Shown here piece by piece: positions 38,512 through 45,749 of a stretch of DNA of 64,000 nt. This DNA is from Pseudotabrizicola sp051200875. Lineage in GTDB: Bacteria; Pseudomonadota; Alphaproteobacteria; Rhodobacterales; Rhodobacteraceae. The notes beneath the pieces were generated by a model. The model was not told the origin of the DNA, ran no database searches, and saw only the letters and a list, made by a program, of their open reading frames with translations. Positions within the stretch are counted from its first letter, which is position 1; each line of letters opens with the position of its first letter. The DNA lies in the NCBI RefSeq assembly GCF_051200875.1, contig NZ_CP195191.1, positions 186,001-250,000 of the forward strand. The letters are read 5' to 3'. The translations under genes were made by a program, and so were the position numbers.

Positions 38512-41500
38512 TTAGCCGATTTCGGCAAGCCGTGCGAGGGCGGCAGAGAGTTGGGCGGCTTCGCCTTCGCGGGCTTCGAGATTGCTGCGGGCTTCTTCCA
38601 CCACCTCTTCCGGGGCCGAAGCCGCGAAGTTCGGGTTGTTCAGTCGGCCTTTCAATCCGCCGATTTCCTTGGCCAGCTTGTCGAGTGACTTTTGCAGCCG
38701 GGCCTTTTCCTCGGCGATGTCGATGACACCTTCGAGCGGGATGGCGAAACTTGCGCCCTCGGCCGGGACGGTAATCGAGCCTTTCGGGGCGGAATCCGCG
38801 CGGGTCAGGCTTTCGATCCGGGCGAGGCGCTTGATCAGCGTCTCATTCCGGTCCCAAGCGCCTTGGGAGGCGTCGTCCATTTGGGTGGCGACGATGTCGA
38901 GTTTCAGGCCGACGGGAACATGGACTTGGGCGCGGGCCGAGCGGATCGAGTCGATCAACCCGGTCACCCAGGTCATTTCCTGCATGGCGGCGGCGTCGAT
39001 CAGGCTGTCCGACAGTTGTGGCCAGTCGGCATGGACGATCATTGAGCCGCGGGTGCCGGTGGTGGCCCAGAGTTCTTCGGTGATGAAGGGCATCATCGGG
39101 TGCAGAAGGATCATGCACTGATCCAGCACCCAAGCCATGGTTTCACGGGTTTCCTGCGCCTGATCGCCGTCGAACAGCGGCTTGGCGAATTCGACATACC
39201 AGTCGCAGACCTTGCCCCAGACGAATTTGTAAAGCGCGTCAGCGGCGGTGTCGAAGCGGAACTCGGTCAGGGCCGCATCCACCTCGGCCAGCGTCTTTAC
39301 CGTCTCGCCAATGATCCAGCGGTTCACGGTGGCCTGTGGGGCCGGGGGCTGACTTTGGGTCTTGTGGCCTTCCCACACGCCGTTCATTTCGGCAAAGCGG
39401 CAGGCGTTCCAGAGTTTAGTGCCGAAATTGCGGTAGCCGGCGATGCGCGCTGTGTCGAGTTTCAGCACGCCGCCAAGCGAAGCCATGGCTGCGTTGGTGA
39501 AGCGCAGGGCATCGGCGCCGTATTCGTCGATGATCTCCAGCGGGTCGATGACGTTGCCGAGAGATTTCGACATCTTCTTGCCCTTGGCGTCGCGGACAAG
39601 GCCATGCAGGTAGACGGTGTGGAATGGAATCTCATCCACCACGGCCAACTGCATCATCATCATCCGGGCGACCCAGAAGAACAGGATGTCTGCCCCGGTG
39701 ATCAGGACCGAGGTGGGGAAATATTTGTTCAGTTCCGGGGTCTGTTCTGGCCAGCCGAGCGTTCCGATGGGCCAGAGGCCCGAGGAGAACCATGTGTCGA
39801 GGACGTCGGGGTCGCGCCAGATAGGGTACACTAAATCGTCGGAAGATTTGCTAAAAACAAAGGCACGAACACCTTTTAGGAACGCGTCGTTAGCCTCAGC
39901 ACGATTCTGAACTTCAATGACCCTCATAGAATTCAAAATATGAGGGTACTGAGTAACTTCATCTCTAACAAATTGTGAGGCGGCCTCTCCCGGTGTCGAT
40001 GCGCACTTAAATATAGTGTCGACGGTCACTTCGTAGTTGATGTCTGCAGCTACTTCCCGAAGTTGTTCCGCACCGAAGGTGTAGTCTCCGTCTTCGCGTT
40101 CCTTTATGCCCTCAAAGTTGAAGCCATACCACACCGGGATCTGGTGGCCCCACCAAAGCTGGCGGCTGATGCACCAAGGTTCGATGTTTTCCAGCCAGTG
40201 GTAATAGGTTTTTTCTCCCGAATCCGGGATGATCTTGGTCTTGCCGGTCCGCACGGCCTCCAGCGCCGGTTCCACGATTTTCGCGGTGTCGACGAACCAT
40301 TGGTCGGTCAACATCGGCTCGATCACCACTTTTGAGCGGTCGCCGAAGGGCTGCATGATCTTTTTCGCCTCGACCAGCGGGACGAGGGCATCGGCGCCTT
40401 CGGCATCCGGCTTCAGCGCGGCTTTGCCAAGGCGAGGATCGGTGGCGAGGGTCATCACGGCGAGGCCCTCGGCGGTGATTTCCTCGACCACGCTGCGGCG
40501 GGCCTCCATCCGGTCAAGCCCGCGCAGGTGATCGGGGACGAGATTCAGGGCGTCGGCTTCGCTCTCGGTCAGCGTTTTCTCGCCGCGCGAGACGGCGCCA
40601 GCGATGGCGGCGGCCTGATCATAGGGGGCGCCATCGGCGCGCATCTGGGCGCGGGTGTCCATCAGGCGGTAGCAGGGGATATTGCCGCGCTTGGCCACGC
40701 CGTAATCGTTGAAGTCATGCGCGCCGGTGATCTTGACTGCGCCCGAGCCGAAATTGGGGTCGGGGTATTCATCGACGATGATCGGGATCAGGCGGCGGTG
40801 CTCTTTCGGCCCCACCGGAATTTCGCAGAGTTGGCCCACGATGGGGGCATAGCGTTCGTCTGACGGATGCACGGCAACCGCGCCGTCGCCCAGCATGGTT
40901 TCGGGCCGTGTGGTGGCGATCGAGATGTAATCGCGCGTCTCGCGCAGGGTCACATTCCCTTCGGCATCCTTTTCGACATATTCATAGGTGGCGCCGCCCG
41001 CGAGCGGGTATTTGAAGTGCCACATATGGCCGTCGACCTCGATATTCTCGACCTCAAGATCGGAAATCGCTGTTTCGAAATGGGGATCCCAGTTCACGAG
41101 ACGCTTGCCGCGGTAGATCAGACCCTTGTTGTACATATCCACAAAGACCTTGATCACGGCGTCGTGGAAGTTGGGGCCATTTCCGATATCCGGGTCACCT
41201 TGGGCGCCGCCCATGGTGAAGGCCTCACGGTCCCAGTCGCAGGAGGCGCCGAGGCGCTTCAACTGGCCGATGATGGTGCCGCGGGATTTGACTTTCTGCT
41301 GCCAGACGCGGTCGAGGAACTTTTCGCGCCCCATTTCACGGCGGGTGGGTTCGCCGTTCTTGGCCATTTCGCGTTCGGTCACCATTTGGGTCGCGATTCC
41401 CGCGTGGTCGGTACCGGGCTGCCAAAGAGTGTCGTCGCCCTTCATCCGGTGCCAGCGGGTCAGGATGTCTTGCAGCGTGTTGTTGAAGGCGTGGCCCATA

Positions 41501-41658
41501 TGCAGGCTGCCGGTGACGTTTGGCGGGGGGATGACAATGGAGAAGCTTGGTGCACCGGGTTTAGCATGGGCACCAGCGGCGAAAGCTTTGGTGTCGAGCC
41601 ATTGCTGCGAGATGCGGGCTTCGGCCTCGGCGGCGTTGAAGTTCTTTTCCATCGGCAT
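38512..41658 (-). CDS. valS: Valyl-tRNA synthetase
   Basis: A 1048-residue class I aminoacyl-tRNA synthetase charging tRNA(Val). The HIGH motif appears as HMGHAFNN and the KMSKS motif as GKKMSKSLGNV; the editing (CP1) domain and anticodon-binding region follow the normal order. A C-terminal coiled coil (EEKARLQKSLDKLAKEIGGL) is typical. The ATG at 41658 is preferred over 41679 because AAGGGA precedes it. Between the Trp-Tyr-Gly of VWYGF (near 40130) and WRDPDVLDTW (near 39810) lies about 100 residues of AT-rich sequence with rare codons, longer than I expect at this position. The frame is intact, so the enzyme should be functional. Confidence 0.95.
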   Translation of the reverse strand: MPMEKNFNAAEAEARISQQWLDTKAFAAGAHAKPGAPSFSIVIPPPNVTGSLHMGHAFNNTLQDILTRWHRMKGDDTLWQPGTDHAGIATQMVTEREMAKNGEPTRREMGREKFLDRVWQQKVKSRGTIIGQLKRLGASCDWDREAFTMGGAQGDPDIGNGPNFHDAVIKVFVDMYNKGLIYRGKRLVNWDPHFETAISDLEVENIEVDGHMWHFKYPLAGGATYEYVEKDAEGNVTLRETRDYISIATTRPETMLGDGAVAVHPSDERYAPIVGQLCEIPVGPKEHRRLIPIIVDEYPDPNFGSGAVKITGAHDFNDYGVAKRGNIPCYRLMDTRAQMRADGAPYDQAAAIAGAVSRGEKTLTESEADALNLVPDHLRGLDRMEARRSVVEEITAEGLAVMTLATDPRLGKAALKPDAEGADALVPLVEAKKIMQPFGDRSKVVIEPMLTDQWFVDTAKIVEPALEAVRTGKTKIIPDSGEKTYYHWLENIEPWCISRQLWWGHQIPVWYGFNFEGIKEREDGDYTFGAEQLREVAADINYEVTVDTIFKCASTPGEAASQFVRDEVTQYPHILNSMRVIEVQNRAEANDAFLKGVRAFVFSKSSDDLVYPIWRDPDVLDTWFSSGLWPIGTLGWPEQTPELNKYFPTSVLITGADILFFWVARMMMMQLAVVDEIPFHTVYLHGLVRDAKGKKMSKSLGNVIDPLEIIDEYGADALRFTNAAMASLGGVLKLDTARIAGYRNFGTKLWNACRFAEMNGVWEGHKTQSQPPAPQATVNRWIIGETVKTLAEVDAALTEFRFDTAADALYKFVWGKVCDWYVEFAKPLFDGDQAQETRETMAWVLDQCMILLHPMMPFITEELWATTGTRGSMIVHADWPQLSDSLIDAAAMQEMTWVTGLIDSIRSARAQVHVPVGLKLDIVATQMDDASQGAWDRNETLIKRLARIESLTRADSAPKGSITVPAEGASFAIPLEGVIDIAEEKARLQKSLDKLAKEIGGLKGRLNNPNFAASAPEEVVEEARSNLEAREGEAAQLSAALARLAEIG

Positions 41659-41738
41659 GGTCGGGATCCCTTTATTCATCGAGCGAGGGAATAGCCAATC
41701 GGCGCGGCGAGGGAAAGACTTGTCGAAGCCGTGGGAAC

Positions 41739-42053
41739 ATGGGCCGATATCGGATCAGCCTAGTTGAGCAGCTTCGGGGCGGGCCGAGAACGCGTCATAT
41801 TTCGAGCTTTTACTATTCGATGGGGGTAGTGGCCTACGACTGGGGCGTAGAGCTGGCAGAGACCGAACATTTGCAGATCAATCCGCAAGTCGGGAAGTGT
41901 CTGGACATTTGGTATGATTCCGAGCGGTCGGAAACCGCTATGCATGACTTGGGCGACCCGGGCGCGAATGCTTGGCTGCTACTGCAAGCATGGCTGGCTT
42001 TCGCCCTGCTTGCCGGGTTTGGTTTCGGTTTGATCCGGGCGGTTCGAGGCTAG
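41739..42053 (+). CDS. Small membrane-anchored protein, DUF3592-like (uncertain)
   Basis: A 104-residue frame between divergent valS and the convergent VOC gene. It has a C-terminal hydrophobic helix (AWLLLQAWLAFALLAGFGFG), preceded by VGKCLDIWYDSERSETAMHD, which recalls the DUF3592 pattern of a short beta-rich domain followed by a membrane helix. No clear Shine-Dalgarno sequence is visible. It could be a real small membrane protein or a remnant of a longer one. Confidence 0.4.
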   Translation: MGRYRISLVEQLRGGPRTRHISSFYYSMGVVAYDWGVELAETEHLQINPQVGKCLDIWYDSERSETAMHDLGDPGANAWLLLQAWLAFALLAGFGFGLIRAVRG

Positions 42054-42802
42054 GCTCCGCCGACAAGCGAAAAGGTGACGCCTTGGTCGTCTTTGACGGT
42101 TGCGACAAAGGCGCCACCTGGAACCGGGTCGGGGCCGCTGAGCAGTGACCCGCCCGCCCTTTCCACCGTCGCGAGTGACTGAGTGGCACTGGCGACGCCG
42201 AAGAAGGGGCGCCAATGGGAGGGCGTGTCTGGCTGGAACGGCTCCATAATGCCTCCGAATTCTTGGCCTTGGGCGGCGATGATCCGATAGGGACTATGAT
42301 CCCCCATCGGGTGCGTGCGCGTTTCGGCCCAGCCCAGCAGATCGCTGTAGAACGCCAGCGCCGCCGCGGGATCGGCGGCTTCAAGTTGGTGCCAACAGCC
42401 ATGACCTTCCAGCATTGCGGCATAGGCTTTGCCGGAGTCGCCCGCATTGGGTTGCAACATGCCAAAGACCGCGCCCTGCGGGTCGGTCACGATGGCAAAG
42501 CGGCCTGTTCCGGGAATGTCGGCCGGGGCTTTATGAACATTTCCACCTAGCGCTGCCACTTTGGCGGCAGCGGCGTCGCAATCATCGACAACAAAATAGA
42601 CCATCCAGAAACAGGGCATCGCGGATTCGGGGGCGAAAAGTCCGGCCACCATGTCATCGCCACTTTTCGCCAAGGTGTAGTCGAACCCGGGCACACCGGC
42701 ATCAACAAAAGTCCAACCACAGACCTGACCATAGAATCTTGCGGAGGCTTTAAGATCGGTCGAGGTCAGTTCATACCAGCAGGGCAGACCGTGATTGCTC
42801 AT
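42050..42802 (-). CDS. Two-domain VOC-family protein
   Basis: A 250-residue protein with two vicinal-oxygen-chelate domains. The first starts MSNHGLPCWYELTSTDLKAS (about 1-120) and the second HGCWHQLEAADPAAALAFYS (about 133-250). Both have the beta-alpha-beta-beta-beta pattern with ARFYGQVCGW-type segments. Similar proteins are annotated as glyoxalase/bleomycin resistance or hydroxylase-like, with unknown substrates. Its start overlaps the DUF1428 stop (ATGA), and the pair is divergent from an HxlR-type regulator that probably controls it. Confidence 0.86.
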   Translation of the reverse strand: MSNHGLPCWYELTSTDLKASARFYGQVCGWTFVDAGVPGFDYTLAKSGDDMVAGLFAPESAMPCFWMVYFVVDDCDAAAAKVAALGGNVHKAPADIPGTGRFAIVTDPQGAVFGMLQPNAGDSGKAYAAMLEGHGCWHQLEAADPAAALAFYSDLLGWAETRTHPMGDHSPYRIIAAQGQEFGGIMEPFQPDTPSHWRPFFGVASATQSLATVERAGGSLLSGPDPVPGGAFVATVKDDQGVTFSLVGGA

Positions 42803-43161
42803 AGCGTGGTTCCTTCGACAAGAATGGGCGTGAAACCACCGTGGATCAAACGCCGGCCATCGAAGGGCATGTCAGCCATATCGGCAGGATCCATGTCTGC
42901 CAGCATCTTTGCGTAGGCGGTTTGGCGGGTTTCCTTGTTGGGCCAGGTCATCCAGGCAAAGACCACGGTTTCATCCTCAGTCGCGTCAACAGCGCGCAAG
43001 AAGTCTGTGTGCTTGCCCGCTGGCACCTCATCGCCCCATGCGACGACCAGCGATGTTGCGCCGCTTTTCTTGAAATATGGCCACCATTTTGCTTCGTGGG
43101 CGCGGTAATCTTCACGCCGAGAAGTGGGGACCGGAATGACAAATCCATCAATGTAAGGCAT
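42799..43161 (-). CDS. DUF1428-family protein (YbaA-like)
   Basis: A 120-residue dimeric alpha/beta-barrel-type protein of DUF1428 (MPYIDGFVIPVPTSRREDYR opening; VVFAWMTWPNKETRQTAYAK; ending DGRRLIHGGFTPIL). The function is unknown; members often travel with VOC proteins and regulators, as here. It is first in a two-gene minus-strand operon and is divergent from the HxlR regulator gene, with an operator-like inverted repeat between them. Confidence 0.88.
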   Translation of the reverse strand: MPYIDGFVIPVPTSRREDYRAHEAKWWPYFKKSGATSLVVAWGDEVPAGKHTDFLRAVDATEDETVVFAWMTWPNKETRQTAYAKMLADMDPADMADMPFDGRRLIHGGFTPILVEGTTL

Positions 43162-43200
43162 TGGTTACTCCTATCACTTGTTTGGGCAGGCTGGCAGGTG

Positions 43201-43219
43201 TAGTTATAAAAAGCAACTA
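43201..43219. promoter_or_regulatory. Inverted repeat in the DUF1428/HxlR divergent promoter
   Basis: TAGTT-ATAAAAAGC-AACTA in an AT-rich 70-bp divergent gap, followed by TAAGTTAG. It is a plausible HxlR operator controlling both directions. Note that MarR/HxlR-type sites are often short inverted repeats of this kind. Confidence 0.45.
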
Positions 43220-43232
43220 TAAGTTAGAAAAA

Positions 43233-43877
43233 GTGACCAAATCTAAACGCAGCTATGATGAAGGGTGCATCGCCGCCCATGCCCTAGACCTGATCGGGGA
43301 CCGCTGGGCTTTGCTGATCGTGCGCGAGTTGATGCTTGGCCCGCGACGGTTCAATGCACTTCGCGAGGGGCTGCCCGGGATAAGCGCAAATGTTCTAACG
43401 GTTCGACTGGGAGAGTTGGAGGCTACTGGGGTCATCCTGCGTGAGGAATTGCCTGCGCCCGTTGCGATTACCGTTTACGGATTGACGGCCGCCGGGGAAG
43501 CGCTTTGGCCGGTGATTAAAGCCTTGTGCATATGGGGAGCCAGACAAGAGGGACATGACCCGACCTTGTTCATCAGCCCGACGGCGCTGATGCTGTCGAT
43601 GCGGGCAATGTGCGCCCGCGATAGAGCCAAAGACCATGTTGTGAATGTACTTGCTGCGGACGAGCCATTTTCGATCAGAACGAAAGAGGGCCACTACGCA
43701 GTGCGGCGCGGCATGGACGGGGCGGCGCATCTGACATTTGAGGGCGGCACCAATGCACTGGCCTCCGCGATCTATGGGCGTGTGCCGTTGGCGCAGACGG
43801 CGCAAGGCCTGATCGGATTCGAAGGGGACCTTGGGGAAGGGCAGGACTTTGTCGACCTGTTCTCGCTGCGGGTCTAG
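43233..43877 (+). CDS. HxlR-family winged-helix transcription regulator
   Basis: A 214-residue regulator. The HxlR winged-helix domain spans about residues 8-100 (CIAAHALDLIGDRWALLIVR, ELMLGPRRFNALREGLPGIS, VLTVRLGELEATGVILREEL). The C-terminal 100 residues are an extra SCP2-like or effector-binding region. The start is most likely GTG at 43233, since earlier in-frame codons overlap the divergent gene's promoter. HxlR proteins sense electrophiles or formaldehyde in other bacteria; here the neighbours (VOC and DUF1428) suggest a detoxification role. It overlaps the convergent Lrp gene by 4 bp. Confidence 0.86.
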   Translation: MTKSKRSYDEGCIAAHALDLIGDRWALLIVRELMLGPRRFNALREGLPGISANVLTVRLGELEATGVILREELPAPVAITVYGLTAAGEALWPVIKALCIWGARQEGHDPTLFISPTALMLSMRAMCARDRAKDHVVNVLAADEPFSIRTKEGHYAVRRGMDGAAHLTFEGGTNALASAIYGRVPLAQTAQGLIGFEGDLGEGQDFVDLFSLRV

Positions 43878-44305
43878 ACCGCACGGTCGATCTTTGTCGA
43901 AAGGTGGATCAGGCTTTCCGAGGAGTGCACACCCGTCATCGCGCCGATCTGATCCAGCACTTGGTCCAGAACCTGCGTGTTTGGGCAGGCGATCTGCAAA
44001 AGCAAATCGACGCGGCCCGAGGTAGTGAAGACGCGCTCGATCTCGGAAATTGCCTTTAATCTTTGCACGACAGCGGCCTGAGTGCGGGGCTCGATTGTCA
44101 GCATAACCGTTGCCCGAAGGCGGTTTGGGTCGGCACCTTCGCCCAGTTTCAAGGTGTAGCCCGCGATGGTTCCATTCACTTCCAACCGTTCAAGGCGCGT
44201 CTGAACGGTGGAACGCGCAACCTTTAGTCGCCGCGCCAGAGTCGCCAACGATAGGCGGGCATCGGCGCGCAAAAGGGCTATAATGTTTCTATCGAGATCA
44301 TCCAT
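43874..44305 (-). CDS. Lrp/AsnC-family transcription regulator
   Basis: A 143-residue protein with an N-terminal helix-turn-helix (IIALLRADARLSLATLARRL, KVARSTVQTRLERLEVNGTI) and a C-terminal RAM/AsnC effector domain (about 70-135). Such regulators respond to amino acids. It is divergent from ornithine decarboxylase with a 214-bp gap that is AT-rich near the Lrp start, so it may control polyamine synthesis in response to ornithine or lysine; this is inferred from position. Confidence 0.9.
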   Translation of the reverse strand: MDDLDRNIIALLRADARLSLATLARRLKVARSTVQTRLERLEVNGTIAGYTLKLGEGADPNRLRATVMLTIEPRTQAAVVQRLKAISEIERVFTTSGRVDLLLQIACPNTQVLDQVLDQIGAMTGVHSSESLIHLSTKIDRAV

Positions 44306-44519
44306 GAAATTTGACCGGTGTTTTCGTCATTATAACGGGGTTTCGCTACAAATATACAGTTTTGTTCGGTGAAAATGTGCCCCATATGGCGCATGCTGAT
44401 TGCAGGAAAAGGGCGGCTCATACGCACCTGGCCTGGTTCAAAGAAACCACGCTGGTGCCCGGCCCCGTTGCATGCAACGGCAAGGGACTTGCGTCTTATT
44501 GGCAGGGAAGGAAACGCCG

Positions 44520-45665
44520 ATGGGACTCTCCAAAACGATCTGGACCAATCCGACCGAGTATCTGCGCGTCCAGCAGCCAGACAACCCAGTGTTGTTCTTT
44601 GCGCCGACTGCCGTGCAGGCTGCCGCTCGCCGTTTCATTGACGGTTTTCCGGGCATGGTGACCTATGCAGTCAAGTCAAACCCGACCGAAGCCGTTATTG
44701 AAAACCTCGCCGCCGCAGGTGTGCGCGGTTATGACTGTGCCAGCGGTTTCGAGATCGACCTGATCCGCCGCTTGGCCCCCGATGCCGCCATTCACTACAA
44801 CAACCCGGTGCGCGCGCGCCACGAAATCGCCTATGCTGTTGAGCGTGGGGTGAAGTCCTACAGCGTTGATTCCGCTTCGGAACTGGCCAAACTGGTGGAA
44901 CTGGTCCCTTCGGAAGGGACCGAGATTTCGGTGCGCTTCAAATTGCCGGTGGCAGGTGCCGCCTATAACTTTGGCGCGAAGTTCGGTGCGACGGCCGAGC
45001 TGGCAACCGATCTGCTGAAGACCGTGGCAGAGGCTGGTTTCATTCCGTCGATCACCTTCCACCCCGGTACGCAATGCACGGACCCCCATGCTTGGGAATC
45101 ATACATTCGTGAGGCTGCTGAGATCGCCAAGCGTGCAGGTGTCAGTATTGCCCGACTGAACGTGGGTGGTGGCTTTCCGAACCATCGTCTGAACGGTGTT
45201 GTTCCCCAGCTGGAAGAAACCTTCCAGTTGATTGACCGCGTCGCGACCGAAGCCTTTGGCGAAAACCGTCCGCTGCTGATCTGCGAGCCGGGTCGTGCGA
45301 TGTGTGGCGACGCCTTTACGCTGGCTGCAAAGGTCAAGTCGGTGCGCGATGGCGAACATGTCTTTCTGAACGACGGTGTCTATGGATCGCTGGCAGAGCT
45401 GCCGCTGATCGGTGTGATCGACCGGATGGAAGTTCTGTCGCCCGAGGGCGAGCAGCGCATGGGTGAGACCGTGCCACGCATCGTCTTTGGCCCGACCTGC
45501 GATTCGGTTGACCGTCTGCCGGGCGACATCCCGCTTCCGGGCGACATTGCCGAGGGTGATTACATCATCGTTCACGGCATGGGCGCCTATTCTGTGGTGA
45601 CCAACTCGCGCTTTAACGGCTTTGGCGAATTGCAGCTGGCGACGGTGCTTTCGCAAAAGATCTGA
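44520..45665 (+). CDS. Ornithine/lysine decarboxylase, PLP fold type III
   Basis: A 381-residue eukaryotic-type (alanine-racemase fold) decarboxylase. The PLP lysine lies in VTYAVKSNPTEAVIENL. Further landmarks are FHPGTQC, the glycine loop LNVGGGFPNH, CEPGRAMCG and the acidic substrate motif FGPTCDSVDRLPGD, with the catalytic Cys at CDS. It converts ornithine to putrescine (or lysine to cadaverine). The ATG at 44520 is preceded by AAGGA at the right distance; the frame begins earlier but has no start signal there. A strong terminator follows. Partner AguB lies 3.5 kb downstream. Confidence 0.92.
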   Translation: MGLSKTIWTNPTEYLRVQQPDNPVLFFAPTAVQAAARRFIDGFPGMVTYAVKSNPTEAVIENLAAAGVRGYDCASGFEIDLIRRLAPDAAIHYNNPVRARHEIAYAVERGVKSYSVDSASELAKLVELVPSEGTEISVRFKLPVAGAAYNFGAKFGATAELATDLLKTVAEAGFIPSITFHPGTQCTDPHAWESYIREAAEIAKRAGVSIARLNVGGGFPNHRLNGVVPQLEETFQLIDRVATEAFGENRPLLICEPGRAMCGDAFTLAAKVKSVRDGEHVFLNDGVYGSLAELPLIGVIDRMEVLSPEGEQRMGETVPRIVFGPTCDSVDRLPGDIPLPGDIAEGDYIIVHGMGAYSVVTNSRFNGFGELQLATVLSQKI

Positions 45666-45683
45666 CCGAAACGGCTTTTAAGG

Positions 45684-45724
45684 ACGCCCCCGGCTGGACA
45701 AACCCAGCCGGGGGCGTAGTTTTT
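45684..45724 (+). terminator. Intrinsic terminator of the ornithine decarboxylase gene
   Basis: ACGCCCCCGGCTGG - ACAAAC - CCAGCCGGGGGCGT, a perfect 14-bp stem, followed by AGTTTTT. It ends 25 bp before the next start codon. Confidence 0.95.
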
Positions 45725-45749
45725 CCTGCGGACAGGCAGGGAGAACGAG

